This document shows, piece by piece, positions 7,786-16,039 of a DNA stretch of 64,000 nucleotides. Made by a program: the position numbers and the translations under genes. The stretch spans positions 372,001 through 436,000 of the forward strand of contig JAPZTL010000002.1 in assembly GCA_027532825.1 (NCBI GenBank), given 5' to 3'. Positions within the stretch are counted from its first letter, which is position 1. Each line of letters opens with the position of its first letter. The notes under the pieces are model-generated. The model did not search any database, had not been told where the DNA came from, and saw only the letters and a list, made by a program, of their open reading frames with translations. Source of the stretch: Silanimonas sp021297925. GTDB lineage: Bacteria > Pseudomonadota > Gammaproteobacteria > Xanthomonadales > Xanthomonadaceae.

Positions 7786-8346
7786 TTGACCGACGCCACG
7801 CCACGCCCGACGCCCACCGAGAACCTCCTGCTGATCAGCGCGTACGCGACGCACCCGGACTCGCCCCTGCTCGCCGTCACTCGCCGGATCGCGGATTCCG
7901 GCTGCAACCTTGCCGACGCCCGGCTCTCCACGGTGGGCCGTGACGTTTCGGTCACCGCCCTGGCGCAAGGCTCTTGGGACGCGGTCGCCAAGCTCGAGGC
8001 GATGTTGTCGCGGATGGAACGCGACGACGGCCTCAAGCTCCACTGGTACCGCACCGGCCCGAAGCCGGTGCAGTCGAACCTCCTGCCCTACGTGGTCGAG
8101 GTCATCGCCTCCGACCGCCCGGGCATCCTCTACCAGCTCGCCGACTTCTTCGACCGGCAGGGCATCACGGTCGAGAACCTGCAGTGCTCGCGCTACCGCG
8201 CCATGCAGACCGGCGCCGACATGTTTTCGGCGCACGTGACGATCGGCGTCCCGGCCAGCATGCACATCGCCGCGCTGCGCGACGACTTCCTCGCCTTCTG
8301 CGACGACCTGAACCTCGACGCCATCATGGACCCGATGAAGTTCTGA
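7786..8346 (+). CDS. gcvR: Glycine cleavage system regulator GcvR-like, two ACT domains
   Basis: About 186 residues with two ACT-like repeats: LLLISAYATHPDSPLLAVTRRIADSG.. and, after residue 90, VVEVIASDRPGILYQLADFF. In E. coli GcvR antagonises GcvA at the gcv promoter; that role here is inferred from architecture and from the position next to dapA. The TTG at 7786 is the likely start because it gives a length near the E. coli protein (190). An ATG at 7699 in the same frame would add 29 residues of low quality and would run through the divergent promoters. A terminator follows. Confidence 0.78.
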   Translation: MTDATPRPTPTENLLLISAYATHPDSPLLAVTRRIADSGCNLADARLSTVGRDVSVTALAQGSWDAVAKLEAMLSRMERDDGLKLHWYRTGPKPVQSNLLPYVVEVIASDRPGILYQLADFFDRQGITVENLQCSRYRAMQTGADMFSAHVTIGVPASMHIAALRDDFLAFCDDLNLDAIMDPMKF

Positions 8347-8397
8347 GCCCGCCGATGACCGGACCCCGCGCCGCGTGACCCACGCACGCCAACACCG

Positions 8398-8438
8398 AAG
8401 CCGCCATGACGCCTCGCGTAATGGCGGCTTTTTCTTTT
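8398..8438 (+). terminator. Intrinsic terminator between gcvR and PIN-PhoH gene
   Basis: A 10-bp stem, AAGCCGCCAT (8398-8407) with ATGGCGGCTT (8421-8430), encloses a 13-nt loop and runs into a T-rich tract (TTTTTCTTTT). Only 22 nt separate the T tract from the next start codon. Confidence 0.8.
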
Positions 8439-8460
8439 CCGACCACCCCGAGGACGCCCG

Positions 8461-9858
8461 ATGACGAAGAGCAAGCGGATCTACGTGCTCGACACGAACG
8501 TGCTGATGCACGACCCGACCGCGCTGTTCAGGTTCGAGGAACACGACGTGTTCCTGCCGATGATGGTGTTGGAGGAGCTCGACAACAACAAGAAAGGCCA
8601 GACGGAGTCGGCGCGCAACGCCCGGCAGGTCAGCCGTTTCCTGAACGAACTCGTCGTCGCGCATGGCAACCGCGCCATCGACGGCGGCATCGGCCTGAAG
8701 CGCCCCAGCGAGCTCCAGTTGCGCTCCGCCGACAGCCTCGGCCGGTTGCTGTTCCAGACCAAACCGGTCGACATCAGCAAGAGCTTCGGGACCGTGATCC
8801 CGGACAACCAGATCCTCGGCGCGATCCTGCAGCTGCGGGTGGAGAACCCCACGACCCCCGTGGTGCTCGTCTCCAAGGACATCAACCTGCGCATCAAGGC
8901 GAGCATCGTCGGCGTGCAGGCGGAGGACTACGAGAACGACCGCGCGCTCGACGACTTCAACCTGCTGTACACCGGCGCGACCGCGTTGCCGGAGGACTTC
9001 TGGAAGCGCCACGGCGACAACCTCCGGTCGTGGACGGAGCGCGGCCGGACCTTCTACGAGGTGCGCCGGGGCGACGGCGACGAGTGGTTCCCGAACCAGT
9101 ACCTCTACCTCCCCGGCGAGGAGGAGGTCGAACTGAAGGTGGCGCGCCTCGAAGGCGATCGCGTCGTGCTGCAGATCGTCGAGGACTTCCGCTCGCCGCA
9201 CCACCAGGTGTGGGGCATCAACGCGAGGAACCGCGAGCAGAACTTCGCGTTCAACGCGCTGATGGACCCCGAGATCGACTTCGTCACCCTGCTGGGAACG
9301 GCCGGCACGGGCAAGACGCTGCTGGCGCTCGCCGCCGGCCTCGCGCAGACCATGGACGTGCAGCGCTACCGGGAGATCATCATGACCCGCGCCACGGTGA
9401 GCGTTGGCGAGGACATCGGCTTCCTGCCCGGCACCGAGGAAGAGAAGATGACGCCGTGGATGGGCGCGCTGACCGACAACCTCGAGGTGCTCACCCACGC
9501 CGAGGACCACGGCACCTGGGGCCGCGGGGCGACCAACGACCTGCTCGCCAGCCGCATCAAGATCCGCTCGATGAACTTCATGCGCGGCCGCACCTTCCTC
9601 AATCGCTGGGTGATCGTCGACGAGGCGCAGAACCTCACGCCGAAGCAGATCAAGACCCTGATCACCCGCGCCGGCCCGGGCACCAAGATCATCTGCATGG
9701 GCAACGTCGAGCAGATCGACACGCCCTACCTCACGGAGACCACGTCCGGCCTCACGTATGCGGTGGACCGCTTCAAGAACTGGGCGCACAGCGCCCACAT
9801 CACGCTGCGCCGAGGCGAGCGTTCGCGCCTCGCCGACTTCGCTTCCGAGGTGCTTTGA
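8461..9858 (+). CDS. PIN domain-PhoH family ATPase (YlaK-like)
   Basis: A 465-residue two-domain protein. Residues about 5-150 form a PIN nuclease domain (YVLDTNVLMHDP, VLEELDNNKKG, and a distal VLVSKDINLR block) with the acidic residues that bind metal in PIN RNases. Residues about 255-460 form a PhoH P-loop ATPase domain with Walker A GTAGTGKT at 279-286 and a Walker B-like WVIVDEAQN. PIN-PhoH fusions are proposed to act as ATP-driven RNases/helicases; no substrate is evident here. GAGG stands 7 nt before the ATG. thiD starts 3 nt after the stop, so the two are probably cotranscribed. Despite the name, there is no sign of a Pho box nearby. Confidence 0.88.
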   Translation: MTKSKRIYVLDTNVLMHDPTALFRFEEHDVFLPMMVLEELDNNKKGQTESARNARQVSRFLNELVVAHGNRAIDGGIGLKRPSELQLRSADSLGRLLFQTKPVDISKSFGTVIPDNQILGAILQLRVENPTTPVVLVSKDINLRIKASIVGVQAEDYENDRALDDFNLLYTGATALPEDFWKRHGDNLRSWTERGRTFYEVRRGDGDEWFPNQYLYLPGEEEVELKVARLEGDRVVLQIVEDFRSPHHQVWGINARNREQNFAFNALMDPEIDFVTLLGTAGTGKTLLALAAGLAQTMDVQRYREIIMTRATVSVGEDIGFLPGTEEEKMTPWMGALTDNLEVLTHAEDHGTWGRGATNDLLASRIKIRSMNFMRGRTFLNRWVIVDEAQNLTPKQIKTLITRAGPGTKIICMGNVEQIDTPYLTETTSGLTYAVDRFKNWAHSAHITLRRGERSRLADFASEVL

Positions 9859-9861
9859 TCC

Positions 9862-10698
9862 ATGGTCGACCGCATCGCCGGCGACGCGGCATCGGACGAC
9901 GGCCGCGTGATCTCCGCGCTCACCATCGCAGGCTCCGACTCCGGCGGCGGGGCCGGCATCCAGGCCGACCTCAAGGCCTTCGCCGCCCACGGCGTGCACG
10001 GACTCTGCGCCATCGCGGCGCTGACCGCCCAGCACACCCGGGGCGTCACCGCCGTGCATGCCCCGGACACCGGGTTCCTTCGCGCGCAGATCGATGCCTG
10101 CTTCGAGGACTTCGACGTGCGCGCGGTGAAGCTCGGCATGCTGGCCACGGCCGACGTCATCCACGCGGTGGCCGACGCGCTGGCGAACTGGAAGCCCCGG
10201 GCGCTGGTCGTCGATCCGGTGATGGTGGCGACCAGCGGCGCGAAGCTGCTGGCCGATGACGCCCTCGACGCGCTGCGCACGAGATTGTTGCCGATGGCGA
10301 CGGTGCTGACCCCGAACCTGCCCGAGGCCGAATGGCTGCTTGGGCGTCGCATCGCGCCCGGCGCCGACGCCGATGCGGCGCTCGCCGACCTGTTGGCGCT
10401 TGGCGCTGATGGCGTCCTGCTGAAGGGCGGCCACCTCGCCGAGGCGGAGGTGATCGACCGCTTCGGCAGCGGCGTGCTGCGCGCCGGCTTCCGCAGCCGT
10501 CGACTGCCGCTGGAGGGCCACGGCACGGGCTGTACGCTGGCCTCGGCGATCGCGGCGAACCTGGCCCTCGGCGAGACGCCGATGCAGGCCTGCCGCCTCG
10601 GCACGGGCTACATCGCCGGCGCGCTGGCGGCCGGCTACCGACCCGGCCGCGCGGACGTGGTGGTGCTCGACCATTTCTGGCGCTTCCGGGAGCGATGA
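9862..10698 (+). CDS. thiD: Hydroxymethylpyrimidine/phosphomethylpyrimidine kinase
   Basis: A 278-residue ribokinase-fold kinase that phosphorylates HMP and HMP-P for thiamine synthesis and salvage. The N-terminal core has ALTIAGSDSGGGAGIQADLKAF, which binds the pyrimidine. VVDPVMVATSGAKLL is in the middle, and GHGTGCTLASAIAANLA holds the anion hole and catalytic residue. A roughly 15-residue N-terminal extension precedes the fold. It directly follows the PIN-PhoH gene. No TPP riboswitch is seen upstream, because there is no room between the two genes. Confidence 0.92.
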   Translation: MVDRIAGDAASDDGRVISALTIAGSDSGGGAGIQADLKAFAAHGVHGLCAIAALTAQHTRGVTAVHAPDTGFLRAQIDACFEDFDVRAVKLGMLATADVIHAVADALANWKPRALVVDPVMVATSGAKLLADDALDALRTRLLPMATVLTPNLPEAEWLLGRRIAPGADADAALADLLALGADGVLLKGGHLAEAEVIDRFGSGVLRAGFRSRRLPLEGHGTGCTLASAIAANLALGETPMQACRLGTGYIAGALAAGYRPGRADVVVLDHFWRFRER

Positions 10699-10868
10699 TC
10701 GACCCGCTGCGCCGTCGGGCCCGGGTGGCCGGCGGCGGGCGGGATCGGGCCGGACGTGCCAGGGATCGGCGCCGCGATCGGCGACGGCGTCGCCATCGCC
10801 CATGCCTTGCGCCCGACACCGCGCGCGGGCAAGGTTCGAGCGGGATTCCTCCCGGCAAGGAGCAACGC

Positions 10869-11627
10869 ATGCGCAGCGGCAACCCGGTTCTCGGCGAGAA
10901 CACCTTCCTCGACGTCGGCTCGGGCCGCGTCGTCACCCGCGACGGCCAGGCCATGACGATCGGCGGCACGGTCAACAAGACCGCCCTGCTGCTCGCGATG
11001 GTGCTGATCACCGCGACCTACACGTGGAACCTCTACAGCGGCCCGGAGAGCGTGCCCGGCCTGATGCCCTACGTCTGGGGCGGCGCCATTGGCGGCTTCG
11101 TGCTGGCCTTGATCACCGTCTTCAAAAAGACCTGGGCACCCGTCACGGCGCCGATGTATGCGCTGGTCGAAGGCCTGTTCCTCGGTGCGGTCTCGGCGAT
11201 CTTCGAAGCGCAGTTCCCGGGCATCGTGATGCAGGCCGTCGGCCTCACCTTCGGCACGCTGGCCTCGCTGCTGCTGGCCTACAAGTCCGGCCTGATCCGC
11301 GCGACCGAGAACTTCAAGCTCGGCGTGGTCGCGGCCACCGGCGGCATCGCCCTGCTCTACCTCGTCAACATCGGGATGCGCCTGATGGGCTTCGAAGGGA
11401 TGGGCTTCATCCACGACAGCGGCTGGCTGGGCATCGGCTTCTCCGCCTTCGTGGTCGTGATCGCAGCGCTGAACCTCGTGCTCGACTTCGACTTCATCGA
11501 AAGCGGCGTCGAGGCTGGCGCGCCGAAGTCGATGGAGTGGTACGGCGCCTTCGGCCTGATGGTCACGCTGATCTGGCTCTACCTCGAGATCCTGCGCCTG
11601 CTCTCGAAGCTGCGCGGCGACGATTGA
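10869..11627 (+). CDS. Bax inhibitor-1/YccA family membrane protein
   Basis: A 252-residue inner-membrane protein with about seven hydrophobic segments beginning near residue 35 (ALLLAMVLITATYTW), followed by repeated TM helices and a C-terminal VTLIWLYLEILRLLSKL. The block LNLVLDFDFIE with paired Asp is characteristic of the TMBIM/BI-1 family, whose bacterial members include YccA (an FtsH modulator) and the calcium-leak protein YetJ. AAGGAG six bases before the ATG at 10869 fixes the start. The 170 nt upstream are GC-rich; I see no clear promoter or RNA there. A strong terminator follows. Confidence 0.85.
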   Translation: MRSGNPVLGENTFLDVGSGRVVTRDGQAMTIGGTVNKTALLLAMVLITATYTWNLYSGPESVPGLMPYVWGGAIGGFVLALITVFKKTWAPVTAPMYALVEGLFLGAVSAIFEAQFPGIVMQAVGLTFGTLASLLLAYKSGLIRATENFKLGVVAATGGIALLYLVNIGMRLMGFEGMGFIHDSGWLGIGFSAFVVVIAALNLVLDFDFIESGVEAGAPKSMEWYGAFGLMVTLIWLYLEILRLLSKLRGDD

Positions 11628-11655
11628 TCGCACCGCGACGGCCCCTCGCGGAAAC

Positions 11656-11687
11656 GGAAAGGGCGCCTCGCGGCGCCCTTTCCTTTT
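11656..11687. terminator. Bidirectional terminator between convergent genes
   Basis: A perfect 12-bp stem (GGAAAGGGCGCC, 11656-11667, with 11672-11683) has a 4-nt TCGC loop, then TTTT on the plus strand. It sits between the convergent BI-1 family and isocitrate dehydrogenase genes. Confidence 0.85.
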
Positions 11688-11705
11688 GCCGATTCGACGC
11701 TGCGA

Positions 11706-12716
11706 TCAGCCGGCGACGCGCGCCACGACGGCCTTGGCGAAGCTCTGCGTGGTGCCCGTGCCGCCGACGTCCGGCGTCACGCCGTCCTTCGCGGTGAGCG
11801 TGTCGCGGATGGCCTGGCGCAGGCGGTTGGCCTGCTCGACGTGGCCGAGGTGGTCGAGCATCTGGCCGGCGGCGAGCAGCAGCGCGCAGGGGTTGGCGAT
11901 GTTCTTGCCCGCGATGTCCGGCGCCGAGCCATGCACCGCCTCGAAGATCGCCGCGTGCTCGCCGATGTTCGCGCCCGGGGCGAGGCCGAGGCCACCCACC
12001 AGGCCGGCGCACAGGTCGGAGACGATGTCGCCGAAAAGGTTCGTCGTCACGATGACGTCGAACTGCTCCGGGCGCATCACCAGCTGCATGCAGGTGTTGT
12101 CCACGATCATCTCGTTGCACTGGATGTCGGGGTACTGCTGCGCGACTTCGCGGGCGACCTTGAGGAACAGGCCCGAGGTGGACTTCAGGATGTTCGCCTT
12201 GTGCACCACCGTGACCTTCTTGCGGCCGACGCGGCGCGCGAGGTCGAAGGCGTAGCGGACGATGCGCTCCGAGCCCTTGCGGGTGACCTTTTGCGTAAGC
12301 AGGGCGGTCTCGCCGTCCGGCGACACCGACTGACCCTCGCCGATATAGGCGCCCTCGGTGTTCTCGCGCACCGTGATGATGTCGATGTTCTCGTAGCGCG
12401 CCTTGGTGCCCGGAAAGCTGATCGCCGGACGGACGTTGGCATACAGGTCGAAGGTCTTGCGCAGCGCGACGTTGATCGAGGTGAAGCCCTCGCCCACCGG
12501 CGTGGTCAGCGGGCTCTTGAGGGCGATGCGGTGCTTGCGGATCGCGTCCAGAGTGGCGGCGGGAAGCAGCTCGCCGGTCTTCTCCAGCGCGGACATGCCG
12601 GCTTCGACGAACTCGTACTTCAGGCCGAGGTTCATCGCATCCAGCACGCCCAGCGAGGCATCCATGATTTCGGGACCGATGCCGTCCCCGCGGATCACCG
12701 CAATCGTCTGAGACAT
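11706..12716 (-). CDS. Isocitrate dehydrogenase (NAD-type)
   Basis: A 336-residue beta-decarboxylating dehydrogenase converting isocitrate to 2-oxoglutarate. TTPVGEGFTSINVALRK holds the isocitrate-binding Ser/Asn, ITVRENTEGAYIGE the conserved Arg and Glu, and VIVTTNLFGDIVSD the metal-binding Asp. The cofactor region reads HGSAPDIAGKNIANP; it lacks the Lys-Tyr pair of the E. coli NADP enzyme, which, with the short length, suggests NAD. Isopropylmalate dehydrogenase is the main alternative, but the substrate loop favours isocitrate. AAGGA precedes the ATG. A CATAAT element at 12763-12768 may be its -10, without a convincing -35. Confidence 0.88.
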   Translation of the reverse strand: MSQTIAVIRGDGIGPEIMDASLGVLDAMNLGLKYEFVEAGMSALEKTGELLPAATLDAIRKHRIALKSPLTTPVGEGFTSINVALRKTFDLYANVRPAISFPGTKARYENIDIITVRENTEGAYIGEGQSVSPDGETALLTQKVTRKGSERIVRYAFDLARRVGRKKVTVVHKANILKSTSGLFLKVAREVAQQYPDIQCNEMIVDNTCMQLVMRPEQFDVIVTTNLFGDIVSDLCAGLVGGLGLAPGANIGEHAAIFEAVHGSAPDIAGKNIANPCALLLAAGQMLDHLGHVEQANRLRQAIRDTLTAKDGVTPDVGGTGTTQSFAKAVVARVAG

Positions 12717-12850
12717 GTCTTTTCCTTGTTCTCGCCCGATCCAGTGCGGGCGGCGGCGCGGATTATGCCGCAGCGACCAGCGCCCAACCCCTGACGGCGG
12801 TCAAGGAACCGGGCCTTGGTTCAGCCGGACCACCGACGAAAGTCGCGGGA

Positions 12851-13234
12851 TCAACCGTGCACCGCGTCGTGGGCGGGCGGCTCGGCGGCTTCGCCGGCTT
12901 CGAGCTGGTCGAGGAAGTCGACGGCACGGCGCAGGTGCGGGATGACGATCGACCCGCCGACGACCAGGCCCACCGAGAACACCTCGAAGAACTCGTCGCG
13001 GGTGACGCCGACCTGCTTGCATTGCGCCACGTGGTAGGCGATGCAGTCATCGCAGCGCAGGACCATCGACGCGACGAGGCCCAGCATCTCCTTGGTCCTG
13101 ACGTCGAGCGCACCCTCCTTGTACGTCTGGGTGTCGAGGGCGAAGAACCGGCGCACGACCTGGTTGTCGTGCCCGAGGATCCGCTCGTTCATGCGCTTGC
13201 GGAAGGCGGTGAATTCGGCGACGCGGTCACTCAC
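12851..13234 (-). CDS. AhpD-like carboxymuconolactone decarboxylase family protein
   Basis: A 127-residue protein of the AhpD/CMD fold. CDDCIAYH, the CxxCxxxH redox motif of AhpD-type disulfide reductases, lies in the middle, preceded by KEMLGLVASMVLR and followed by VTRDEFFEVFSVGLVVGGSIVIPH. A GTG at 13234 overlaps the grxC stop (GTGA), which decides the start. Coupling to a glutaredoxin suggests a thiol-redox or peroxide-defence role rather than muconolactone metabolism; that is inference. About 135 nt separate it from isocitrate dehydrogenase downstream, with short overlapping palindromes around 12803-12823 but no clear terminator. Confidence 0.85.
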   Translation of the reverse strand: MSDRVAEFTAFRKRMNERILGHDNQVVRRFFALDTQTYKEGALDVRTKEMLGLVASMVLRCDDCIAYHVAQCKQVGVTRDEFFEVFSVGLVVGGSIVIPHLRRAVDFLDQLEAGEAAEPPAHDAVHG

Positions 13235-13497
13235 GGGGCGGACTCCAGAAGGGGCGCCAGGCCACCGGCACGGTCGAGGGCCACCATGTCGTCGAAACCG
13301 CCGACGTGGGTGCCGTTGATGAAGATCTGCGGCACGGAGGTTCGCTTGGCACGCTCCAGCATCTCGGCGCGGGCCTGCCCGTCGAGGTCGACGCGGACCT
13401 CCCGGTAGGACGCACCCTTCTGCTTGAGGAAGTTCTTGGCCGCCACGCAGTAGGGGCAGACGGCGGTCGTGTACATCACGACGTCGGGCGCGGGCAT
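13231..13497 (-). CDS. grxC: Glutaredoxin 3
   Basis: An 88-residue dithiol glutaredoxin. The active site C14-P-Y-C17 is in MYTTAVCPYCVAAK, the cis-Pro segment TSVPQIFINGTHVGGFDD binds glutathione, and the length is typical of GrxC. It reduces protein and low-molecular-weight disulfides with glutathione. Its stop overlaps the GTG start of the AhpD-like gene by four bases, so the two are made together. Confidence 0.94.
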   Translation of the reverse strand: MPAPDVVMYTTAVCPYCVAAKNFLKQKGASYREVRVDLDGQARAEMLERAKRTSVPQIFINGTHVGGFDDMVALDRAGGLAPLLESAP

Positions 13498-13617
13498 CGG
13501 GGACTCCAGTTCGGCAGGGCCCGGAACTATGGGGGCACCCGGAGGTCATTTCCAGCAGTCCCCACGGCTTAACGACGGGTTCACCCCCCTCTCCGTCCGC
13601 TTCGGCATCCTCCCGCC

Positions 13618-15243
13618 ATGCCTCGACTCGCCGCTCACGCCCTGTCCATCGGCCTTGCCGCCGCCCTGTTCGCCCTCGGCGTCGCCGTGGCACCGCCGGC
13701 CCGAGCGCAGTCGGCCGGCGACGCATTGCCGGAGATGGGCTCCTCGGCGGCAACGCTGATCACCCCGGCCGAGGAAGCCCGCTACGGCGCGATGATCCTG
13801 CGCGAGCTGCGGCGCCAGGACGCCTTGGTCGAGGACCCGCTGGTGGAGGGTTGGCTGCAGGGGCTCGGCTTCCGCGTCGCCGCGGCCAGCGCCGAACCCG
13901 ACCATGGCTACACGTTTTTCATGATGCGCGACCGGCGGATCAATGCCTTCGCGACGCTGGGCGGGCTCGTCGGCATGAATGCAGGGCTGGTGCTCGCCGC
14001 CGAGCGCGAGGACGAAGTCGCCGGCGTGCTCGCCCACGAGGTCGCCCACGTGACCCAGCGGCACGTTCTGCGCTCGGCCGAGAAGTCGCAGCAGAACCAG
14101 CTGCCCGTCATGCTGGCGATGCTTGGCGCCATGGCCGCTGCCTCGCAGTCCAACGCGCGGAACAGCGGGGATGCGATGAGCGCGGCGGTCGTCGGGGCGC
14201 AGGCCCTCATGCTGCAGATGCAGATCGACTACACCCGAAGCAACGAGTCCGAAGCCGATCGCCTCGGCATCGAGACCCTCGCCCGCGCCGGATTCGACCC
14301 CACCGGTATCGCCGATTTCTTCGGTCGGCTCGCGCGCGCGTCCCGCGGCAATTCGGGCGGCTGGCAAGCCCCGGAGTATCTCCGCACCCACCCGGTGACG
14401 ACGACCCGCATCGCCGAAGCCCGCGACCGGGCGGAGAAGATCGCCCGACAGCCGGCGCCGATGCTCGTCCGGACCGAGGACGACGGCCACCTGCTGCTGC
14501 CGCTGCCACTGCGTCCAGCCGATGGCGACCTCGGCGCGCGCGATCCGGCGTACGCGTGGGCGCGAGAACGGCTCCGCGTGCTGAGCGCGGCGACGCCGCG
14601 AGACGCGGTGGCCGAATACGAGTCCGCCGCCGAGGAAGGGGATGACGCCCGCCGCTACGGCCACGCGACGGCGCTCATGCGGGACGGCAAGGGTGCCGCC
14701 GCGCTGGCGCGGTTCGAGGCACTGCTCGCCCGCCACCCGGATCATCTTTGGGTGCGACTGGGTGCGGCCGAGGCCTCCCATGAAGCCGGACGCTGGGACG
14801 ATGCGACGCGCCGTTACGAGGCCCTGCTCGTCGACTACCGAGACCATCGCGCCGTCAGCCTGTCGTACGCCGAGGCCTTGAACGAGCGCGGGACCGCCGA
14901 GGCGGGACGCCGCGCCCAGGCCGTCCTGCGCCCGCTGCTTGCCTCGGCGACCGACGACCTGCTGCTGCAGCAGCGGTTTGCCCGGGCCAGCGAACTCGCC
15001 GGCGACGCGAACCGCGCGGCCGAGGCCCATGCCGAGGCGGCCTTCCTCGCGGGGCGGGCGGAAGACGCGCTCAAGCAGCTGGACGCGCTGAAGCAGCGCG
15101 ACGACGTCGACTACGTGCAGCGCGCGCGGGTCGAAGCCCGGATGGCCGAGTGGATGCCGGTCGTCCTCGAGATGCGGCGCATGGGGCTCCGCCCCGAGGA
15201 CCAGGGGCGCCCGCGGCAGTCCGGTTCGAGGTCGGCGTCCTGA
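13618..15243 (+). CDS. Periplasmic M48 metalloprotease with TPR repeats (BepA-like)
   Basis: A 541-residue exported protein. A signal peptide (residues 1-30, ending ARAQ) is followed by an M48 catalytic domain with HEVAH at 140-144 and the downstream NESEAD block (209-214) supplying the third zinc ligand. The C-terminal half is a helical repeat region of TPR character (AAALARFEALLARHPDHLWV, WDDATRRYEALL and others). This architecture matches BepA/YfgC, which degrades or matures misassembled outer-membrane proteins together with BAM. It is followed after 90 nt by phoB, with the Pho-box candidate in between. Confidence 0.88.
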   Translation: MPRLAAHALSIGLAAALFALGVAVAPPARAQSAGDALPEMGSSAATLITPAEEARYGAMILRELRRQDALVEDPLVEGWLQGLGFRVAAASAEPDHGYTFFMMRDRRINAFATLGGLVGMNAGLVLAAEREDEVAGVLAHEVAHVTQRHVLRSAEKSQQNQLPVMLAMLGAMAAASQSNARNSGDAMSAAVVGAQALMLQMQIDYTRSNESEADRLGIETLARAGFDPTGIADFFGRLARASRGNSGGWQAPEYLRTHPVTTTRIAEARDRAEKIARQPAPMLVRTEDDGHLLLPLPLRPADGDLGARDPAYAWARERLRVLSAATPRDAVAEYESAAEEGDDARRYGHATALMRDGKGAAALARFEALLARHPDHLWVRLGAAEASHEAGRWDDATRRYEALLVDYRDHRAVSLSYAEALNERGTAEAGRRAQAVLRPLLASATDDLLLQQRFARASELAGDANRAAEAHAEAAFLAGRAEDALKQLDALKQRDDVDYVQRARVEARMAEWMPVVLEMRRMGLRPEDQGRPRQSGSRSAS

Positions 15244-15268
15244 CATCGACGTGACGCTTGCGTTTCAG

Positions 15269-15286
15269 GCGTCATGCGGTCGTCAT
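15269..15286 (+). promoter_or_regulatory. Candidate Pho box upstream of phoB
   Basis: GCGTCAT-GCGG-TCGTCAT: two 7-bp direct repeats separated by 4 bp (period 11), as in the PhoB consensus CTGTCAT-N4-CTGTCAT, with two mismatches per repeat. It ends 47 nt before the GTG of phoB, and an AT-rich TTTTATCTA (15292-15300) lies where a -10 would be expected. Autoregulation of phoB by PhoB is established in E. coli; here it is inferred. Confidence 0.65.
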
Positions 15287-15333
15287 AATGGTTTTATCTA
15301 CTGGGCGGCGATCCCACCCCGGCTGGACGACCC

Positions 15334-16023
15334 GTGCAGAAGCGCATCCTCATCGTCGACGACGAACCCGCCATCCGCGACATGGTCGCCTTCGCCCTGC
15401 GCAAGGGCGAGTACGAACCCGTCCATGCTGGCGATGCGCGTGAGGCCCAGACGGCCATCGTCGAACGCGTGCCCGACCTGATCCTGCTCGACTGGATGCT
15501 GCCGGGCACCTCCGGCCTCGAACTGGCCCGGCGCTGGCGGAAGGACGACCTGACCCGCGACATCCCCATCATCATGCTGACGGCACGCGGCGAGGAGAAC
15601 GATCGGGTCTCCGGCCTCGAGTCCGGCGTCGACGACTACGTCGTGAAGCCCTTCTCGGCGCGCGAACTGCTGGCCCGCATCAAGGCCGTCATGCGCCGCT
15701 CGCGCGAGGACGAGGCGGACGGCAGCGTGCAGGTCGGCCGGCTCCGCATCGACGGCGCCGCGCACCGGGTGTACGGCGGGGATGAGCCGATCCACGTCGG
15801 GCCGACGGAGTACCGCCTGCTGCACTTCTTCATGACCCATGCGGACCGCGTGTACACGCGCGCCCAGCTGCTCGACCACGTCTGGGGCGGCAACGTGTAC
15901 GTGGAGGAGCGCACCGTCGACGTGCATATCCGCCGCCTTCGCAAGGCGCTCGAGCCGTCCGGCCTCGATGGGATGGTCCAGACCGTGCGGGGCTCGGGCT
16001 ACCGCTTCTCGGAAACGCCATGA
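15334..16023 (+). CDS. phoB: Phosphate regulon response regulator
   Basis: A 229-residue OmpR/PhoB-class regulator. The receiver domain (1-120) has acidic Asp9/Asp10, phospho-acceptor Asp53 in LLDWMLPGTSG, Thr83 and Lys105 (VVKPFS). The winged-helix DNA-binding domain (about 130-227) carries VGPTEYRLLHFFMTH and ERTVDVHIRRLRKAL, closely PhoB-like. The start codon is GTG at 15334. The histidine kinase gene follows 16 nt after the stop. It is predicted to activate genes with Pho boxes under phosphate limitation. Confidence 0.95.
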   Translation: MQKRILIVDDEPAIRDMVAFALRKGEYEPVHAGDAREAQTAIVERVPDLILLDWMLPGTSGLELARRWRKDDLTRDIPIIMLTARGEENDRVSGLESGVDDYVVKPFSARELLARIKAVMRRSREDEADGSVQVGRLRIDGAAHRVYGGDEPIHVGPTEYRLLHFFMTHADRVYTRAQLLDHVWGGNVYVEERTVDVHIRRLRKALEPSGLDGMVQTVRGSGYRFSETP

Positions 16024-16039
16024 GCCACGGGGCCGCGCG

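Noticed and set aside
7702..10803. Open frame of 1033 codons on the minus strand opposite gcvR, PIN-PhoH and thiD
   Set aside because: Its translation is Arg/Gly/Asp/His-rich without any family motif, while the opposite strand encodes three recognisable proteins; long antisense frames are expected in GC-rich DNA.
10699..10868. Search for a small gene or riboswitch in the 170 nt between thiD and the BI-1 family gene
   Set aside because: No conserved RNA fold or coding signal is recognised; apart from AAGGAG before the ATG nothing stands out.
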